Below, piece by piece: positions 53,218 to 62,153 of a stretch of 64,000 bases of DNA. Location: the NCBI RefSeq assembly GCF_005886345.1, contig NZ_PNEC01000053.1, positions 40,593 to 104,592 on the forward strand. Reading direction: 5' to 3'. Within the stretch, counting starts at the first letter, position 1, and each line of letters starts with the position of its first letter. Source of the DNA: Pseudoalteromonas phenolica (lineage in GTDB: Bacteria; Pseudomonadota; Gammaproteobacteria; Enterobacterales; Alteromonadaceae). The notes under the pieces were generated by a model. The model made no database searches. It had not been told where the DNA came from and saw only the letters and a list, made by a program, of their open reading frames with translations. A program made the position numbers and the translations under genes.

Positions 53218-54435
53218 ATGAGACCAATCAATTTAACTGAGCCGGTGCCTAGTGAGTTTAAACTTTTCAAGCCACATCAATGGCCATTATTCATGCTTGG
53301 CTTTCGGCCATTCTTTTTATTAGCTGGGCTTTGGTCAGTGCTCGCTATTTTGCTATGGCAATTTATTTTAAATGGCATACTCTCTTGGCAAGCACAAATT
53401 CCTGCGACACTTTGGCACGCACACGAAATGATCTTTGGCTTTGCTTCAGCGGTGGCTATTGGTTTTTTACTCACAGCAGCACAAACTTGGACTGGTGTGC
53501 CTGGACTTTCTGGTAAAGGCTTAATTACCCTCAGCGCGATTTGGGTTTCTTGCCGAGCTATTTTCTTTTTTTATGCAGACAACCAGTTACTTTTACTACT
53601 TGGGCAAATATTCTTCTGGCTTTTTGCTATTGCTTATTTGAGCCATATGCTGGTGTCATCGGCTTCAAAACACAATTACATCATGATTGTTGTGCTGGCC
53701 TTACTCACTCTCTTTAATAGCGCATTCTTAATGAGTACTTCGTTGGGCGAATATCTGCTTGCCCGTTTATTCACTCAGCTGGCTGTGCTTGGCTTTATGT
53801 TATTAATTGGCATTATTGGAGGGCGTGTCATCCCATTTTTTACGGCACGCAGTTTAAATCGAGATGAACAAGTAAAAACACCTAAGCTCGATAAATTGCT
53901 GCTGTTATTTAGCCTATTGGCGATGACTGGATTTGCTAGCATCAAGCTCTTTTCTCTTGATATCAATGTTGGTTTGGTTTTACTTCCTGCTGCCACTTTG
54001 CATTTAACTCGCACCATTTTGTGGTTTGATAAAGGAGTATTTAAAGTACCGCTGCTTTGGTCACTGCATTTAGGCTACTTTTTAAGTGCAGTTGGCATTT
54101 TGTTTCTCGCTTTTAGCTACCTGACGGGCCGTATTAATCCAGCGGATGCACTGCATTTAATTACCATTGGCGGTATTGGATTAATGATTTTGGCAATGAT
54201 GGCAAGAGTCTCACTTGGCCATACCGGCAGAGCATTAAAACCGGCAAACATGGTCGCTTGGGCATTCGCTTTCATAGCTTTAAGTGCACTAGTTCGCTCA
54301 TTCATGCCGATTGTCTATTCTCCCCATCTAGCGTGGAATATCAGCGTTTACCTGTGGGTTGTCGGCTTTGCCATCTTCTTGTGGTTTTATACACCCATTT
54401 TAATGAAGAAAAGAGTTGATGGGCGAAGAGGTTAA
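53218..54435 (+). CDS. nnrS: NnrS family haem/copper membrane protein
   Basis: 405 residues with about 12 hydrophobic helices. Characteristic regions are MLGFRPFFLLAGLWS, WHAHEMIFGFASAVAIGFLLTAAQTW and GGRVIPFFTARSL, with several helix-embedded His that fit haem and copper binding. NnrS relieves nitric-oxide stress, and in Vibrio cholerae it is controlled by NorR, the same arrangement as here. Length and start are typical. Confidence 0.92.
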   Translation: MRPINLTEPVPSEFKLFKPHQWPLFMLGFRPFFLLAGLWSVLAILLWQFILNGILSWQAQIPATLWHAHEMIFGFASAVAIGFLLTAAQTWTGVPGLSGKGLITLSAIWVSCRAIFFFYADNQLLLLLGQIFFWLFAIAYLSHMLVSSASKHNYIMIVVLALLTLFNSAFLMSTSLGEYLLARLFTQLAVLGFMLLIGIIGGRVIPFFTARSLNRDEQVKTPKLDKLLLLFSLLAMTGFASIKLFSLDINVGLVLLPAATLHLTRTILWFDKGVFKVPLLWSLHLGYFLSAVGILFLAFSYLTGRINPADALHLITIGGIGLMILAMMARVSLGHTGRALKPANMVAWAFAFIALSALVRSFMPIVYSPHLAWNISVYLWVVGFAIFLWFYTPILMKKRVDGRRG

Positions 54436-54443
54436 GAAGACGG

Positions 54444-54483
54444 GTTGGTGAAAAGCGTTAAAACAATAGCGCTTTTAGCCAAC
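54444..54483. terminator. Hairpin between nnrS and the Lrp gene
   Basis: Fourteen-base arms (54444-54457 with 54470-54483) matching at 12 positions, followed by tttgtttt. Probably terminates nnrS and possibly the convergent gene. Confidence 0.6.
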
Positions 54484-54511
54484 TTTGTTTTCGACCTTTT
54501 TAACTAAAGCG

Positions 54512-54973
54512 CTACTGTCTTGTGTCTTTTGGAGAATCCATCACAACATGAGTGGTGATGGTTCTCACCTGAGAAATTGACCCCAGCACATCAGCATGAA
54601 GTGCTTTAAAGGTGTGTAAGTCTTTAGTTTCTATACGCAAAAGATATTCATACGGGCCAGTTACATTATGGCACTCTTTTATTTCATCAACATCTTGTAG
54701 GGCTTGCTCAAATGCGAGTTGAGAAGGTGTTGAGTGCTCAGTCAGCCCAACAGCCACATAAGCGATAAAACCCACGCCCAACTTTTCGGGATCTACTACT
54801 GCCTTATAGCCTTTAATCAAACCTGATTTTTCTAATTCTTGCACTCTTCTCAAGCAGGCTGATGGTGACAAACCGATTTGCTCAGCAAGCTCTGTATTGG
54901 CTATTCGTCCATCCTTTTCTAGAATGCGCAATATTTGTTGGTTATATCCATCAATTTTCGTAATTAATTGCAA
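54512..54973 (-). CDS. Lrp/AsnC-family transcriptional regulator
   Basis: 153 residues. The N-terminal helix-turn-helix (GRIANTELAEQIGLSPSACLRRVQELEKSGLI) and C-terminal ligand-binding RAM domain (IAYVAVGLTE, VTGPYEYLLRIETKD) are complete. Lrp-type regulators sense amino acids. It is divergent from a LysE-family exporter 87 bases away, the standard arrangement for regulator and target, so it likely activates that exporter when an amino acid accumulates. Confidence 0.92.
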   Translation of the reverse strand: MQLITKIDGYNQQILRILEKDGRIANTELAEQIGLSPSACLRRVQELEKSGLIKGYKAVVDPEKLGVGFIAYVAVGLTEHSTPSQLAFEQALQDVDEIKECHNVTGPYEYLLRIETKDLHTFKALHADVLGSISQVRTITTHVVMDSPKDTRQ

Positions 54974-55060
54974 AATCCAAGTTTATAAAAGTGAAATACG
55001 CGTGATAATTAAGCAAGAAACTCGCTAAGCTTGTTTTAACACAAGTAAAGGAATAATCCT

Positions 55061-55654
55061 ATGACACAAGAAATCATTCTCGCGTTTGCGGCGTTCGCGT
55101 TTGTTTCATCTATCACGCCAGGACCAAACAATTTAATGCTTATGAGTTCTGGCGCAAACTTTGGTTTTAAAATGACAGTGCCACACCTTCTGGGTGTCGT
55201 GGTTGGCTTTGCTATTATGATTGAGTTAGTTGGGTTAGGCGTAATGCAACTATTTAATGCGTTCCCAGTGACCTATGACATTTTAAAAGTCGTTTCTATT
55301 GTCTATTTGCTTTACCTTGCCTATAAAATTGCAACCGCAACCCCCAGTGAGAGCAAAGATATTGCAGAAAAAGGCAAGCCTTTTTCATTTATGCAAGCCG
55401 CACTCTTTCAATGGGTCAACCCTAAAGCATGGACTATGGCACTCACTGCGGTGAGCGTTTATGCGCCAGAACAAAACTTACTCACAGTCACTGTAATCTC
55501 TGTTATTTTCGCAATCGTTGGCTTCCCTTGTGTAGTGAGTTGGATTGTTTTAGGACAAAAAATGCAGGCCGTATTGAAGCAGCCAAGTCATATGCAAAAG
55601 TTTAACTGGGCCATGGCAGGTTTATTGATCATCTCTATTGTTCCAGCGCTTTAA
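55061..55654 (+). CDS. LysE/RhtB-family amino-acid exporter
   Basis: 197-residue inner-membrane protein with six hydrophobic segments and the family signature FVSSITPGPNNLMLMSSGANFG near the start. FQWVNPKAWTMALTAVSVY is the second conserved region. AAGG precedes ATG 55061. Probably controlled by the divergent Lrp-type regulator. Substrate unknown. Confidence 0.9.
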   Translation: MTQEIILAFAAFAFVSSITPGPNNLMLMSSGANFGFKMTVPHLLGVVVGFAIMIELVGLGVMQLFNAFPVTYDILKVVSIVYLLYLAYKIATATPSESKDIAEKGKPFSFMQAALFQWVNPKAWTMALTAVSVYAPEQNLLTVTVISVIFAIVGFPCVVSWIVLGQKMQAVLKQPSHMQKFNWAMAGLLIISIVPAL

Positions 55655-55764
55655 AAAACGGCTATAAACTTTTCATCAGCAAAATATCAGTTTTTTATCA
55701 CTAGAAAATCAATTAATTACCAGTATTTACTTTCATCATGGTGGCAACTATTCAAGGAGTCACC

Positions 55765-56904
55765 ATGAACATAATTAAACACTTCACGTTATTCATATTT
55801 TTACTCGCCTGCCTATTAAACTCGCTCGCACACGGACAAGAGCAACAAAGTAAGGGCGTTAAAACAATAAAGCATCAGTTTCAATCTAAGGCTGCCAAAC
55901 AAACGATTTCATTCGATGTCATATTGCCTTGGGGGTATGACAAAAATCAAAAATACCCGGTACTTTATACCACATCAGGAGGCAGTCGAATTGATATGCT
56001 TACCTATCAAACCGATTGGCTAAGTCATGTTGAGATGGGCCCAATGCCCGCCATGATCATTGTACAATTACCTCACCTTGATGTTGAGTCAACACTGCAT
56101 CCTAAATTCATATCGGCTTCCGGCGTTGCTAGCCCCTTAACTTTAAATGTGCTTAAAAACGAACTCATCCCATTTATCGATAAAACCTATTTAACGTACG
56201 AGTATAAGGTACTGGAAGGCTATTCAAGTAATGGTAATTTTGTACTGTACGCGTTTGAACAATCGCCGACTTTATTTAATGGCTTTATTGCCAGCTCACC
56301 AGCACTAGAGCTAGACAAGTCAGGACTTGTTGACAGGCTTTCAAAGCTAAAGTATTCAGAACAATATCAAGATAGGTTCTTATATCTTTCTCTTGGCTCC
56401 TTTGTTAATAACGCACCACTGTTTGAAAACATCAAAGCTAATTTCAGGCAGCAAGCGTTTCACGCTCGATTTGCAAATTACAGCCAATATAATTTTTTAT
56501 CGGTTGCAAGTCTCAGTCTGACCGATGCTATGGAAAACCTATTTGCAGATAAAACCCCAGAAATAGCGCAATTTGCAAATGCAGGCCGACACAGTGTCAT
56601 TGCTTACTTTAAAAAACTCTCCCAAAAATACCAACAACCCATCAGTCCAAACCCAAGCTTAATCGATTTAAGTTTTTACTATGTGGAACGAAACGAAGGT
56701 GAAAAAGCGGTTTCAACGATGCAATATTTAGTCAATTCGCACCCAGAAAATACCTTCTACTTAAGCCGGCTCGCAAAAATTTATGAACAATTAGGAGAAA
56801 CTGAAAAGAGCCGCCTCACATTACAACAAGGTATTAAGCTCGCAACCGAGCTACACAATGAAGATGCCCTCACCTATTTCAAAGGTGAATTGAGCAAGCT
56901 TTAG
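55765..56904 (+). CDS. Secreted esterase-like alpha/beta hydrolase with C-terminal TPR
   Basis: 379 residues with a signal peptide (~1-24, ending AHG). The fold of putative esterase family (esterase D/enterochelin-esterase-like) is visible: FDVILPWGYDKNQKYPVLYTTSGG, PFIDKTYLT and the elbow LEGYSSNGNFVLYAF with the likely nucleophile Ser. The His is in GRHSVIAYF. The last 70 residues (NEGEKAVSTMQYLVNSHPENTFYLSRLAKIYEQLG) form a TPR pair. AAGGAG sits five bases before ATG 55765, so this start is preferred over one nine codons upstream. Confidence 0.8.
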   Translation: MNIIKHFTLFIFLLACLLNSLAHGQEQQSKGVKTIKHQFQSKAAKQTISFDVILPWGYDKNQKYPVLYTTSGGSRIDMLTYQTDWLSHVEMGPMPAMIIVQLPHLDVESTLHPKFISASGVASPLTLNVLKNELIPFIDKTYLTYEYKVLEGYSSNGNFVLYAFEQSPTLFNGFIASSPALELDKSGLVDRLSKLKYSEQYQDRFLYLSLGSFVNNAPLFENIKANFRQQAFHARFANYSQYNFLSVASLSLTDAMENLFADKTPEIAQFANAGRHSVIAYFKKLSQKYQQPISPNPSLIDLSFYYVERNEGEKAVSTMQYLVNSHPENTFYLSRLAKIYEQLGETEKSRLTLQQGIKLATELHNEDALTYFKGELSKL

Positions 56905-56997
56905 ACTAAGTTTACTAAGGCAATTTAAGCAGCTTAATTTTATTCAATTGAGCTGCTACGCTCTGCGCGTTAAACTCAGCAAAAAAGGAACAAACTT

Positions 56998-57342
56998 ATG
57001 ACATTAAACGACTTCTTAGCTCAGCTTAACGCGCAACCAGAAACCATTTCTTTTGAACTGTGTCAGCAAATAATTGCTGACAATTACACTTATACTGCGA
57101 CAGCTTTTAACAATAACGGCTTGCAAAGCAGTGCTGAGCAAAACCAAGGCTCTTGTAAAATCTTAGCTTTTGCACAACTCAACAATCTCAGCAAAGAACA
57201 AACACTGCATTGCTTTGGTGATTATTATCGTATCGACGTTGTTCAACATCCTGAAAATGACGACCACGGTAATATCCGTACACTTTTAAAAGCTGAATCG
57301 AGTGTCGCAGCAGTTACTTTCGACGATACGCCGCTTCAGTAA
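56998..57342 (+). CDS. HopJ family protein
   Basis: 114 residues matching the HopJ family: TYTATAFNNNG, NQGSCKILAFAQLNNLSKEQTLHCFGDYYR and HPENDDHGNIRTLL. The name comes from a Pseudomonas type III effector, but the family is widespread in free-living marine bacteria without such systems, and the present protein has no secretion context. Function unknown. AAGGA precedes ATG. Confidence 0.85.
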   Translation: MTLNDFLAQLNAQPETISFELCQQIIADNYTYTATAFNNNGLQSSAEQNQGSCKILAFAQLNNLSKEQTLHCFGDYYRIDVVQHPENDDHGNIRTLLKAESSVAAVTFDDTPLQ

Positions 57343-57358
57343 GCTTTTAGTCATTCAG

Positions 57359-57394
57359 ATAGTGGTTTAAGATAAAAAAGCTATAAACCACTAT
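57359..57394 (+). repeat. Inverted repeat directly upstream of the sigZ start
   Basis: Perfect 11-base arms (57359-57369 with 57384-57394) around a 14-base loop. It ends eight bases before the sigZ ATG and covers the region where a ribosome site should lie. It may be a terminator-like hairpin of hopJ or control sigZ translation. Confidence 0.6.
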
Positions 57395-57402
57395 TTGAAA
57401 TT

Positions 57403-57948
57403 ATGTCTATCGAACAAATTTGGGCTGAATACAAGAACAGCCTACACGCTTTTTTACTTTCGAAAGTGTCTAACCCAGCCGACGCAGAAGAGTTATTACA
57501 AGACATCTTGTTAAAAACACATTTGCAGATCCACCAGCTAAAAGATCAGGCCAGTATCAAGCCTTGGCTTTTCCAAATTGCTAATCACGCCATTATTGAT
57601 TTTTATCGCAAACACAATAACTACCAGCATACCGAGTTGTTCGAGGTAATTGAAAAACAAGACGCAAACATTCGAGCTGATTTAATTAGATGCATAGAGC
57701 CATTTCTGCAGGCCATGCCTGAAGATGAAGCTGACTTAATAAGAAAGATTGACTTAGAAGGCTGCTCGCAAAAACAACAAGCTGAACAGCTTGGAGTAAG
57801 TTACTCCACCTTTAAGTCTAGAATGCAAAAGAGTCGAGCTGACTTAAAAGTGCTTTTCGATCGCTGCTGTGATTTTGAGTTAGATAAACAAGGCAATCTA
57901 ATTGACTATCATAGAAAACCACAACAAACCGAAAAAAGAATTAAATAA
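57403..57948 (+). CDS. sigZ: SigZ-like ECF sigma factor
   Basis: 181 residues. Region 2 (~5-75; NPADAEELLQDILLKTH, SIKPWLFQIANHAIIDFYRK) and region 4 (~118-165; DLEGCSQKQQAEQLGVSYSTFKSRMQKSRADLK) are both present, and the N-terminus MSIEQIWAEYKNSLHAFL is SigZ-like. No anti-sigma gene is adjacent; instead it is followed by arsH. A C-terminal CC motif (FDRCCDF) is seen. It lacks a visible ribosome site, and a hairpin lies just upstream. Confidence 0.85.
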   Translation: MSIEQIWAEYKNSLHAFLLSKVSNPADAEELLQDILLKTHLQIHQLKDQASIKPWLFQIANHAIIDFYRKHNNYQHTELFEVIEKQDANIRADLIRCIEPFLQAMPEDEADLIRKIDLEGCSQKQQAEQLGVSYSTFKSRMQKSRADLKVLFDRCCDFELDKQGNLIDYHRKPQQTEKRIK

Positions 57949-57963
57949 AAACTTTAAAATAGT

Positions 57964-57991
57964 TTCGTCTTTTTGAACCGCGCTTCGTCTT
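57964..57991 (+). promoter_or_regulatory. Direct repeats between sigZ and arsH
   Basis: TTCGTCTT occurs at 57964-57971 and again at 57984-57991, 20 bases apart or about two helical turns, 37 bases before the arsH ATG. It looks like a tandem protein-binding site; the binder is not known. Confidence 0.4.
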
Positions 57992-58027
57992 AATAAGTGA
58001 ATACAAAACACCACTATTGGAGATGAA

Positions 58028-58795
58028 ATGCATTTATTAAGCAACCAAGCTTTTGACGTAACCCCTAAGCAATTCTCAATCAGCAATCATAAACCGCGTG
58101 TATTGGTGCTTTACGGCTCACTCAGAGCCCAGTCAATGAGCCGTTATGCAGCAGAAGAAGCGGCAAGAATACTTGAGCATTTAGGCGCTGAAGTTAAGTT
58201 GTTCAACCCAAAAGGGCTGCCTCTTTTTGATAACGGCGTATCTGTCGAAGACGAAAAAGTCCAAGAACTACGTGCTTTAGTAAAATGGTCAGAAGCACAA
58301 GTTTGGTCTTCTCCCGAAATTCACGGCAACATGTCGGCTGTACTTAAAAACCAAATTGACTGGATCCCGCTCTCAGAAGGTGCAGTAAGACCGACACAAG
58401 GTAAAGCACTGGCTGTCATGCAAGTATCCGGCGGCTCACAAAGCTTTAATGCGGTAAATAATATGCGTGTTCTCGGGCGTTGGATGCGTATGTTAACCAT
58501 ACCGAATCAATCTTCAGTTGCGAAAGCTTGGCAAGAATTTAATGAAGACGGTACGATGAAAGAGTCCGCCTACCACGCTCGTATTGTCGATGTGATGGAA
58601 GAGCTAATGAAATTCACATTTCTGACTCGAGACAATCTTGATTGGTTGGTTGACCGATACAGTGAGCGTAAAGAGAGCATTAATACTGCCATTAACAAAC
58701 AGGTGAGTCAGGCTGATGTTCTTGAAGTAAGTACCAAGTGTATAACAAAGAAACAAGATGCTGAAAAAAGCACAGTCAAAGTAGTTTGTTGCTAA
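58028..58795 (+). CDS. arsH: ArsH-type NADPH-dependent FMN reductase
   Basis: 255-residue flavoprotein. FMN-binding [35 protein letters not shown] and the core [31 protein letters not shown] match ArsH. Family members oxidise trivalent organoarsenicals or reduce azo dyes, quinones and metals. No arsR, arsB or arsC lies nearby. The C-terminal tail adds Cys (STKCITK and terminal VVCC). TTGGAG precedes ATG. Position after sigZ suggests SigZ control, which is an inference. Confidence 0.9.
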   Translation: MHLLSNQAFDVTPKQFSISNHKPRVLVLYGSLRAQSMSRYAAEEAARILEHLGAEVKLFNPKGLPLFDNGVSVEDEKVQELRALVKWSEAQVWSSPEIHGNMSAVLKNQIDWIPLSEGAVRPTQGKALAVMQVSGGSQSFNAVNNMRVLGRWMRMLTIPNQSSVAKAWQEFNEDGTMKESAYHARIVDVMEELMKFTFLTRDNLDWLVDRYSERKESINTAINKQVSQADVLEVSTKCITKKQDAEKSTVKVVCC

Positions 58796-58847
58796 TTAAA
58801 CTTTATATCATTAACTCATTATCACTCAAGAACATGTAAATATTTTA

Positions 58848-58882
58848 TACCGTGGCATTAGCATAAAGCCACGGTACTTTTT
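58848..58882. terminator. Terminator after arsH
   Basis: Perfect nine-base stem (58848-58856 with 58868-58876), 11-base loop, then ctttttag. Lies between convergent arsH and the PhzF-family gene. Confidence 0.75.
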
Positions 58883-59750
58883 AGCTTACATATAGAACAC
58901 CTGTTTCTTTAGCTTCACCACCCACCTCGACTTTGCTTACTTGGCCGTTTTCTAATTTTACACTCGCACTCAACCTAGACGCACAGCCCATAGCGCGACC
59001 TTGTTCAAAAACAAAATCATGGGACTCCTCTTCTTTGAAAACATGCTTTGTAAGATAACAAGCTAAAGCTCCACTTGAACTGCCTGTCGCTGATTCTTCT
59101 GGGATCCCAAAAAGCGGCGCGAAATTTCGGCAACTGGCAGTAAACTCACTTTCAGAATTGTTTAGCTCAAAAGCATGCATACCAATTAAATCGTGCTTTT
59201 CACAAAATTCGCTAAGTTTCTCGTTATCTATTTGTAGTTTGTCTAAATAGCCTGAAGGCACGGGCACAATCACATCATGTAAGCCTGTAGAAATGACTTC
59301 AATGGGTAACTGAGTTGAAGATAATATATTAAGCGGTAAGCCAATTAACTGAGCTATATCTTTGTACTCGAAGGTTTGTAGATAAGTCGGGCAAGCTTGC
59401 TCCATCACTACACGGCCATTTTCTTCAACATTAACTGATAAAATGCCGGCTTTCGTGCGTTGTTTATACTTGCCTGCAGAAATTAGATCCTTGCTAAATA
59501 AAGTTGAAAAAGTAGCAAGCGTTGCATGCCCACAAAAGTTAACTTCATCTGTGACGGTAAAGAACGACACTTCAAAGTCAACTTCTTCATCTTTTGACAC
59601 AAATGCTGTTTCTGAGTAACCGACCGCTTGTGCAATTTTGAGTTTCTCATCATAGGACAAATTGTCAGCATTCAATACTACCCCCGCAGGGTTCCCACCC
59701 TTACCATCCATTGTGAACGAATTAACTAAAATAGCGTTTATACTTTGCAA
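58881..59750 (-). CDS. PhzF-family isomerase
   Basis: 289 residues with the two-lobed PhzF (diaminopimelate-epimerase-like) fold: VNSFTMDGKGGNPAGVVL, the catalytic Glu in GYSETAFVS, NFCGHATLATF, and ESATGSSSGALACYL. Relatives catalyse isomerisations in phenazine synthesis, but most marine members have unknown substrates. No phenazine genes are nearby. Single gene. Confidence 0.88.
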   Translation of the reverse strand: MQSINAILVNSFTMDGKGGNPAGVVLNADNLSYDEKLKIAQAVGYSETAFVSKDEEVDFEVSFFTVTDEVNFCGHATLATFSTLFSKDLISAGKYKQRTKAGILSVNVEENGRVVMEQACPTYLQTFEYKDIAQLIGLPLNILSSTQLPIEVISTGLHDVIVPVPSGYLDKLQIDNEKLSEFCEKHDLIGMHAFELNNSESEFTASCRNFAPLFGIPEESATGSSSGALACYLTKHVFKEEESHDFVFEQGRAMGCASRLSASVKLENGQVSKVEVGGEAKETGVLYVS

Positions 59751-59831
59751 ATCAACACCTTTAAATTATTACCTAATCGTTATGAAGTTAACCTTCAAAG
59801 TAAAAGAGCGCAATCAAAACGTTTACTGATT

Positions 59832-59863
59832 AAAATAAAAAAAGCCGCTATCAAAAGCGGCTT
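59832..59863 (-). terminator. Terminator of the chemoreceptor gene
   Basis: Eight-base stem (59842-59849 with 59856-59863) and, on the minus strand, a tail of seven T, 21 bases beyond the receptor stop. Confidence 0.85.
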
Positions 59864-59883
59864 ATTTGTTAATTTCTGAGCAG

Positions 59884-61908
59884 TTAAAGCTTAAACCTCT
59901 CAACAGACTCAGCCAGCCTGTGCGCAAATTCACTTAATGACTCACTGCCTTTGGCCATTTGTTTCATTGAAGATGCGTTATCACTAGCGGTGTCTTTCGC
60001 TTCAAGCATAACATGGCCAATACGCTGACAATCGCCCTCTTGTTGCCCTGCAGAGTGTGTCACTTGCTCACTTAAATGGGTCACTTCATTTAGCGCATCT
60101 TCAATTTGTTGCATAACCGCAACCAATGCTTGGCTTTGTTCAACACAAACAGATGCATCTGTTTGCCCTACATGAATCGCATCAGCAGCTTGTTTAGTAT
60201 CTTGCTGTAAGGCCGAAATCATCTTATTGATTTCTTCTGTTGAGTCTTGAGTGCGAGATGCCAGTGTTCTTACTTCATCGGCAACAACCGCAAAACCTCG
60301 GCCTTGTTCACCCGCCCTTGCGGCTTCAATAGCTGCATTCAGGGCAAGCAAGTTAGTTTGTTCAGCAATCGACACAATGGTGTCTAAAATCGACCCTATA
60401 TTGTTACTATGCGAGGTTAAACGGTTCATCATTTCCACCGCTTCAGCCATCTTTCCATCAAGTGATTCCATATGTGACTGATTATCGGTTACTAATGTAG
60501 AAGCCTTAGCTTTACGCTCATTTGCTTGCAAGAGACTATCTAAGCTTTGCTGAGCATTCTGTGACACATGTGAAGCTGAACTTGCAACACTTTGCGCTAG
60601 ATTAGCGGCATCATCCATTCTCTCCATTTGTGATGCAGCATTGCCGGCAACCACGCGACTTTCAGAGAGTGACTTTTCAGACACACTATCTAGCTCATGT
60701 ACTTTTGTATTAATATCGTATAAGAGGCTTTTTAGACTGTCTTTTACTTTGTTAATGTTATCAATTAGAGTACCGAATTCATCGTCATTGCGCTTTTTCA
60801 TATCCCGCGAGAAATCCCCTTCTGCTAGAAAATTCAACATTTTATTTACCGCTTTCAAAGGAGATAACATTGCTTTACTGGTTGAATATGCAATAAATGC
60901 AGCTAGGGCAACAAACACGACGACCAATATCACCGCCATGGTCTGTGCTTGCAGTATCTTCTGTTGAGTGATCTTTTGTGAGGATTCAAACGATTTTTTC
61001 GTCTGGTTTTGAATATTATTAAGCGTCTTAACAACTTCAACGGAGTATTGTTCAGCAAGTCGATATGTTTTAGCTGCATCAGCCTCAGCTTGACGCTGAA
61101 CTTTTAGCTCATTATATAAGTTGCCAGGGGTTCTAAGTAAGTTGTTAATCTCTTTCTTAGCATCCTCGAATGAATTGAATAAATCGCCTACATCTACTCC
61201 TTGCGACTGACGCTTTAAAAATTCGAAATTGTTATCTATATTATCTAGTATGAATAACAAGTCTTCTTTATGCTCAGAAAATGTATCTAAAGTTAAATTT
61301 GGTATCTGTTTCCCATTCGTTTCTAGTGTAAAAAGCATATCATCAATACGTACACCTGTACCCATCATTTCATCAAGTTGTCGAGCTTGTGCACCATCAA
61401 TAAGTTCAATATCTAGCATAGCAACACTGGCTTGCTCTTTAAACTCAATTAACTGCTCCAGCAACCTCGAAACACTGCGTTCAGAAGTAAGAGAATTGAT
61501 TTTATGTGCCAACATACTTTGACCCGATTGCTCCATTGACTCTATTGCTTCTCGAGCTTGGGCTACTGAACCATTCAATGATTGATTATGCGCTAACTTC
61601 TTTTGAAGCTGTGATGTGAGTTGCTGCTGCAACGCCGCCTCGGTATTAAAACTCTTAATTGCACTATCAACATCATTTATCGAATTTAAATTGAAAGCCT
61701 GAGAGATTTGCTTACTTAAACGCAATTGTTGAAGTTGCAACGCATCCACAGCCCTTTGGCTGGGCAAAGTTACTTCTGTCACTTTACTGTTTGCATCACT
61801 GATTTGTGACAAAGCTATATATCCTAAAGAACATGCTAATAAGAGCAAGGTCCCAATTGCCCCAAAGCCTGCAGTAATTTTATGTTTTATTTTAAGATTG
61901 CCTAGCAT
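59884..61908 (-). CDS. Transmembrane methyl-accepting chemotaxis protein
   Basis: 674 residues. TM1 ~14-34, large helical periplasmic sensor (~35-315), TM2 ~316-340 ([20 protein letters not shown]), HAMP, and the cytoplasmic signalling domain with tip [20 protein letters not shown]. The periplasmic part is helix-rich, perhaps a helical bimodular sensor; ligand unknown. ATG 61908 is preferred; a TTG five codons upstream is possible. Divergent from a REC-kinase gene. Confidence 0.9.
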   Translation of the reverse strand: MLGNLKIKHKITAGFGAIGTLLLLACSLGYIALSQISDANSKVTEVTLPSQRAVDALQLQQLRLSKQISQAFNLNSINDVDSAIKSFNTEAALQQQLTSQLQKKLAHNQSLNGSVAQAREAIESMEQSGQSMLAHKINSLTSERSVSRLLEQLIEFKEQASVAMLDIELIDGAQARQLDEMMGTGVRIDDMLFTLETNGKQIPNLTLDTFSEHKEDLLFILDNIDNNFEFLKRQSQGVDVGDLFNSFEDAKKEINNLLRTPGNLYNELKVQRQAEADAAKTYRLAEQYSVEVVKTLNNIQNQTKKSFESSQKITQQKILQAQTMAVILVVVFVALAAFIAYSTSKAMLSPLKAVNKMLNFLAEGDFSRDMKKRNDDEFGTLIDNINKVKDSLKSLLYDINTKVHELDSVSEKSLSESRVVAGNAASQMERMDDAANLAQSVASSASHVSQNAQQSLDSLLQANERKAKASTLVTDNQSHMESLDGKMAEAVEMMNRLTSHSNNIGSILDTIVSIAEQTNLLALNAAIEAARAGEQGRGFAVVADEVRTLASRTQDSTEEINKMISALQQDTKQAADAIHVGQTDASVCVEQSQALVAVMQQIEDALNEVTHLSEQVTHSAGQQEGDCQRIGHVMLEAKDTASDNASSMKQMAKGSESLSEFAHRLAESVERFKL

Positions 61909-62153
61909 AAATAAGGTTCCCAAGTTGAGGACCGACCACTATGGTATAAAACAGAGTAAATTCCAAGCTTTTACTCTAATGCAATGGAGCATTATTTAAT
62001 AAATTTAGGCAATTAACATTCAAAATTGCAAATTTATCTATAAATTATCTTAAATAAAACTGCACAAATCTGTCTTGTTAAATATTTGTGGTACTGACCA
62101 TGGCAGAGTTTGCTATAGTAAATATGATTTCTTATGAATTTGGTCTGGGGAAC

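Noticed and set aside
56998..57342. HopJ as a type III effector
   Set aside because: No secretion genes nearby, and the family is common in free-living bacteria; only the family name is kept.
57974..57990. ECF promoter from TGAAC and CGTCT between sigZ and arsH
   Set aside because: The two boxes are only about seven bases apart; ECF promoters need roughly 15-17.
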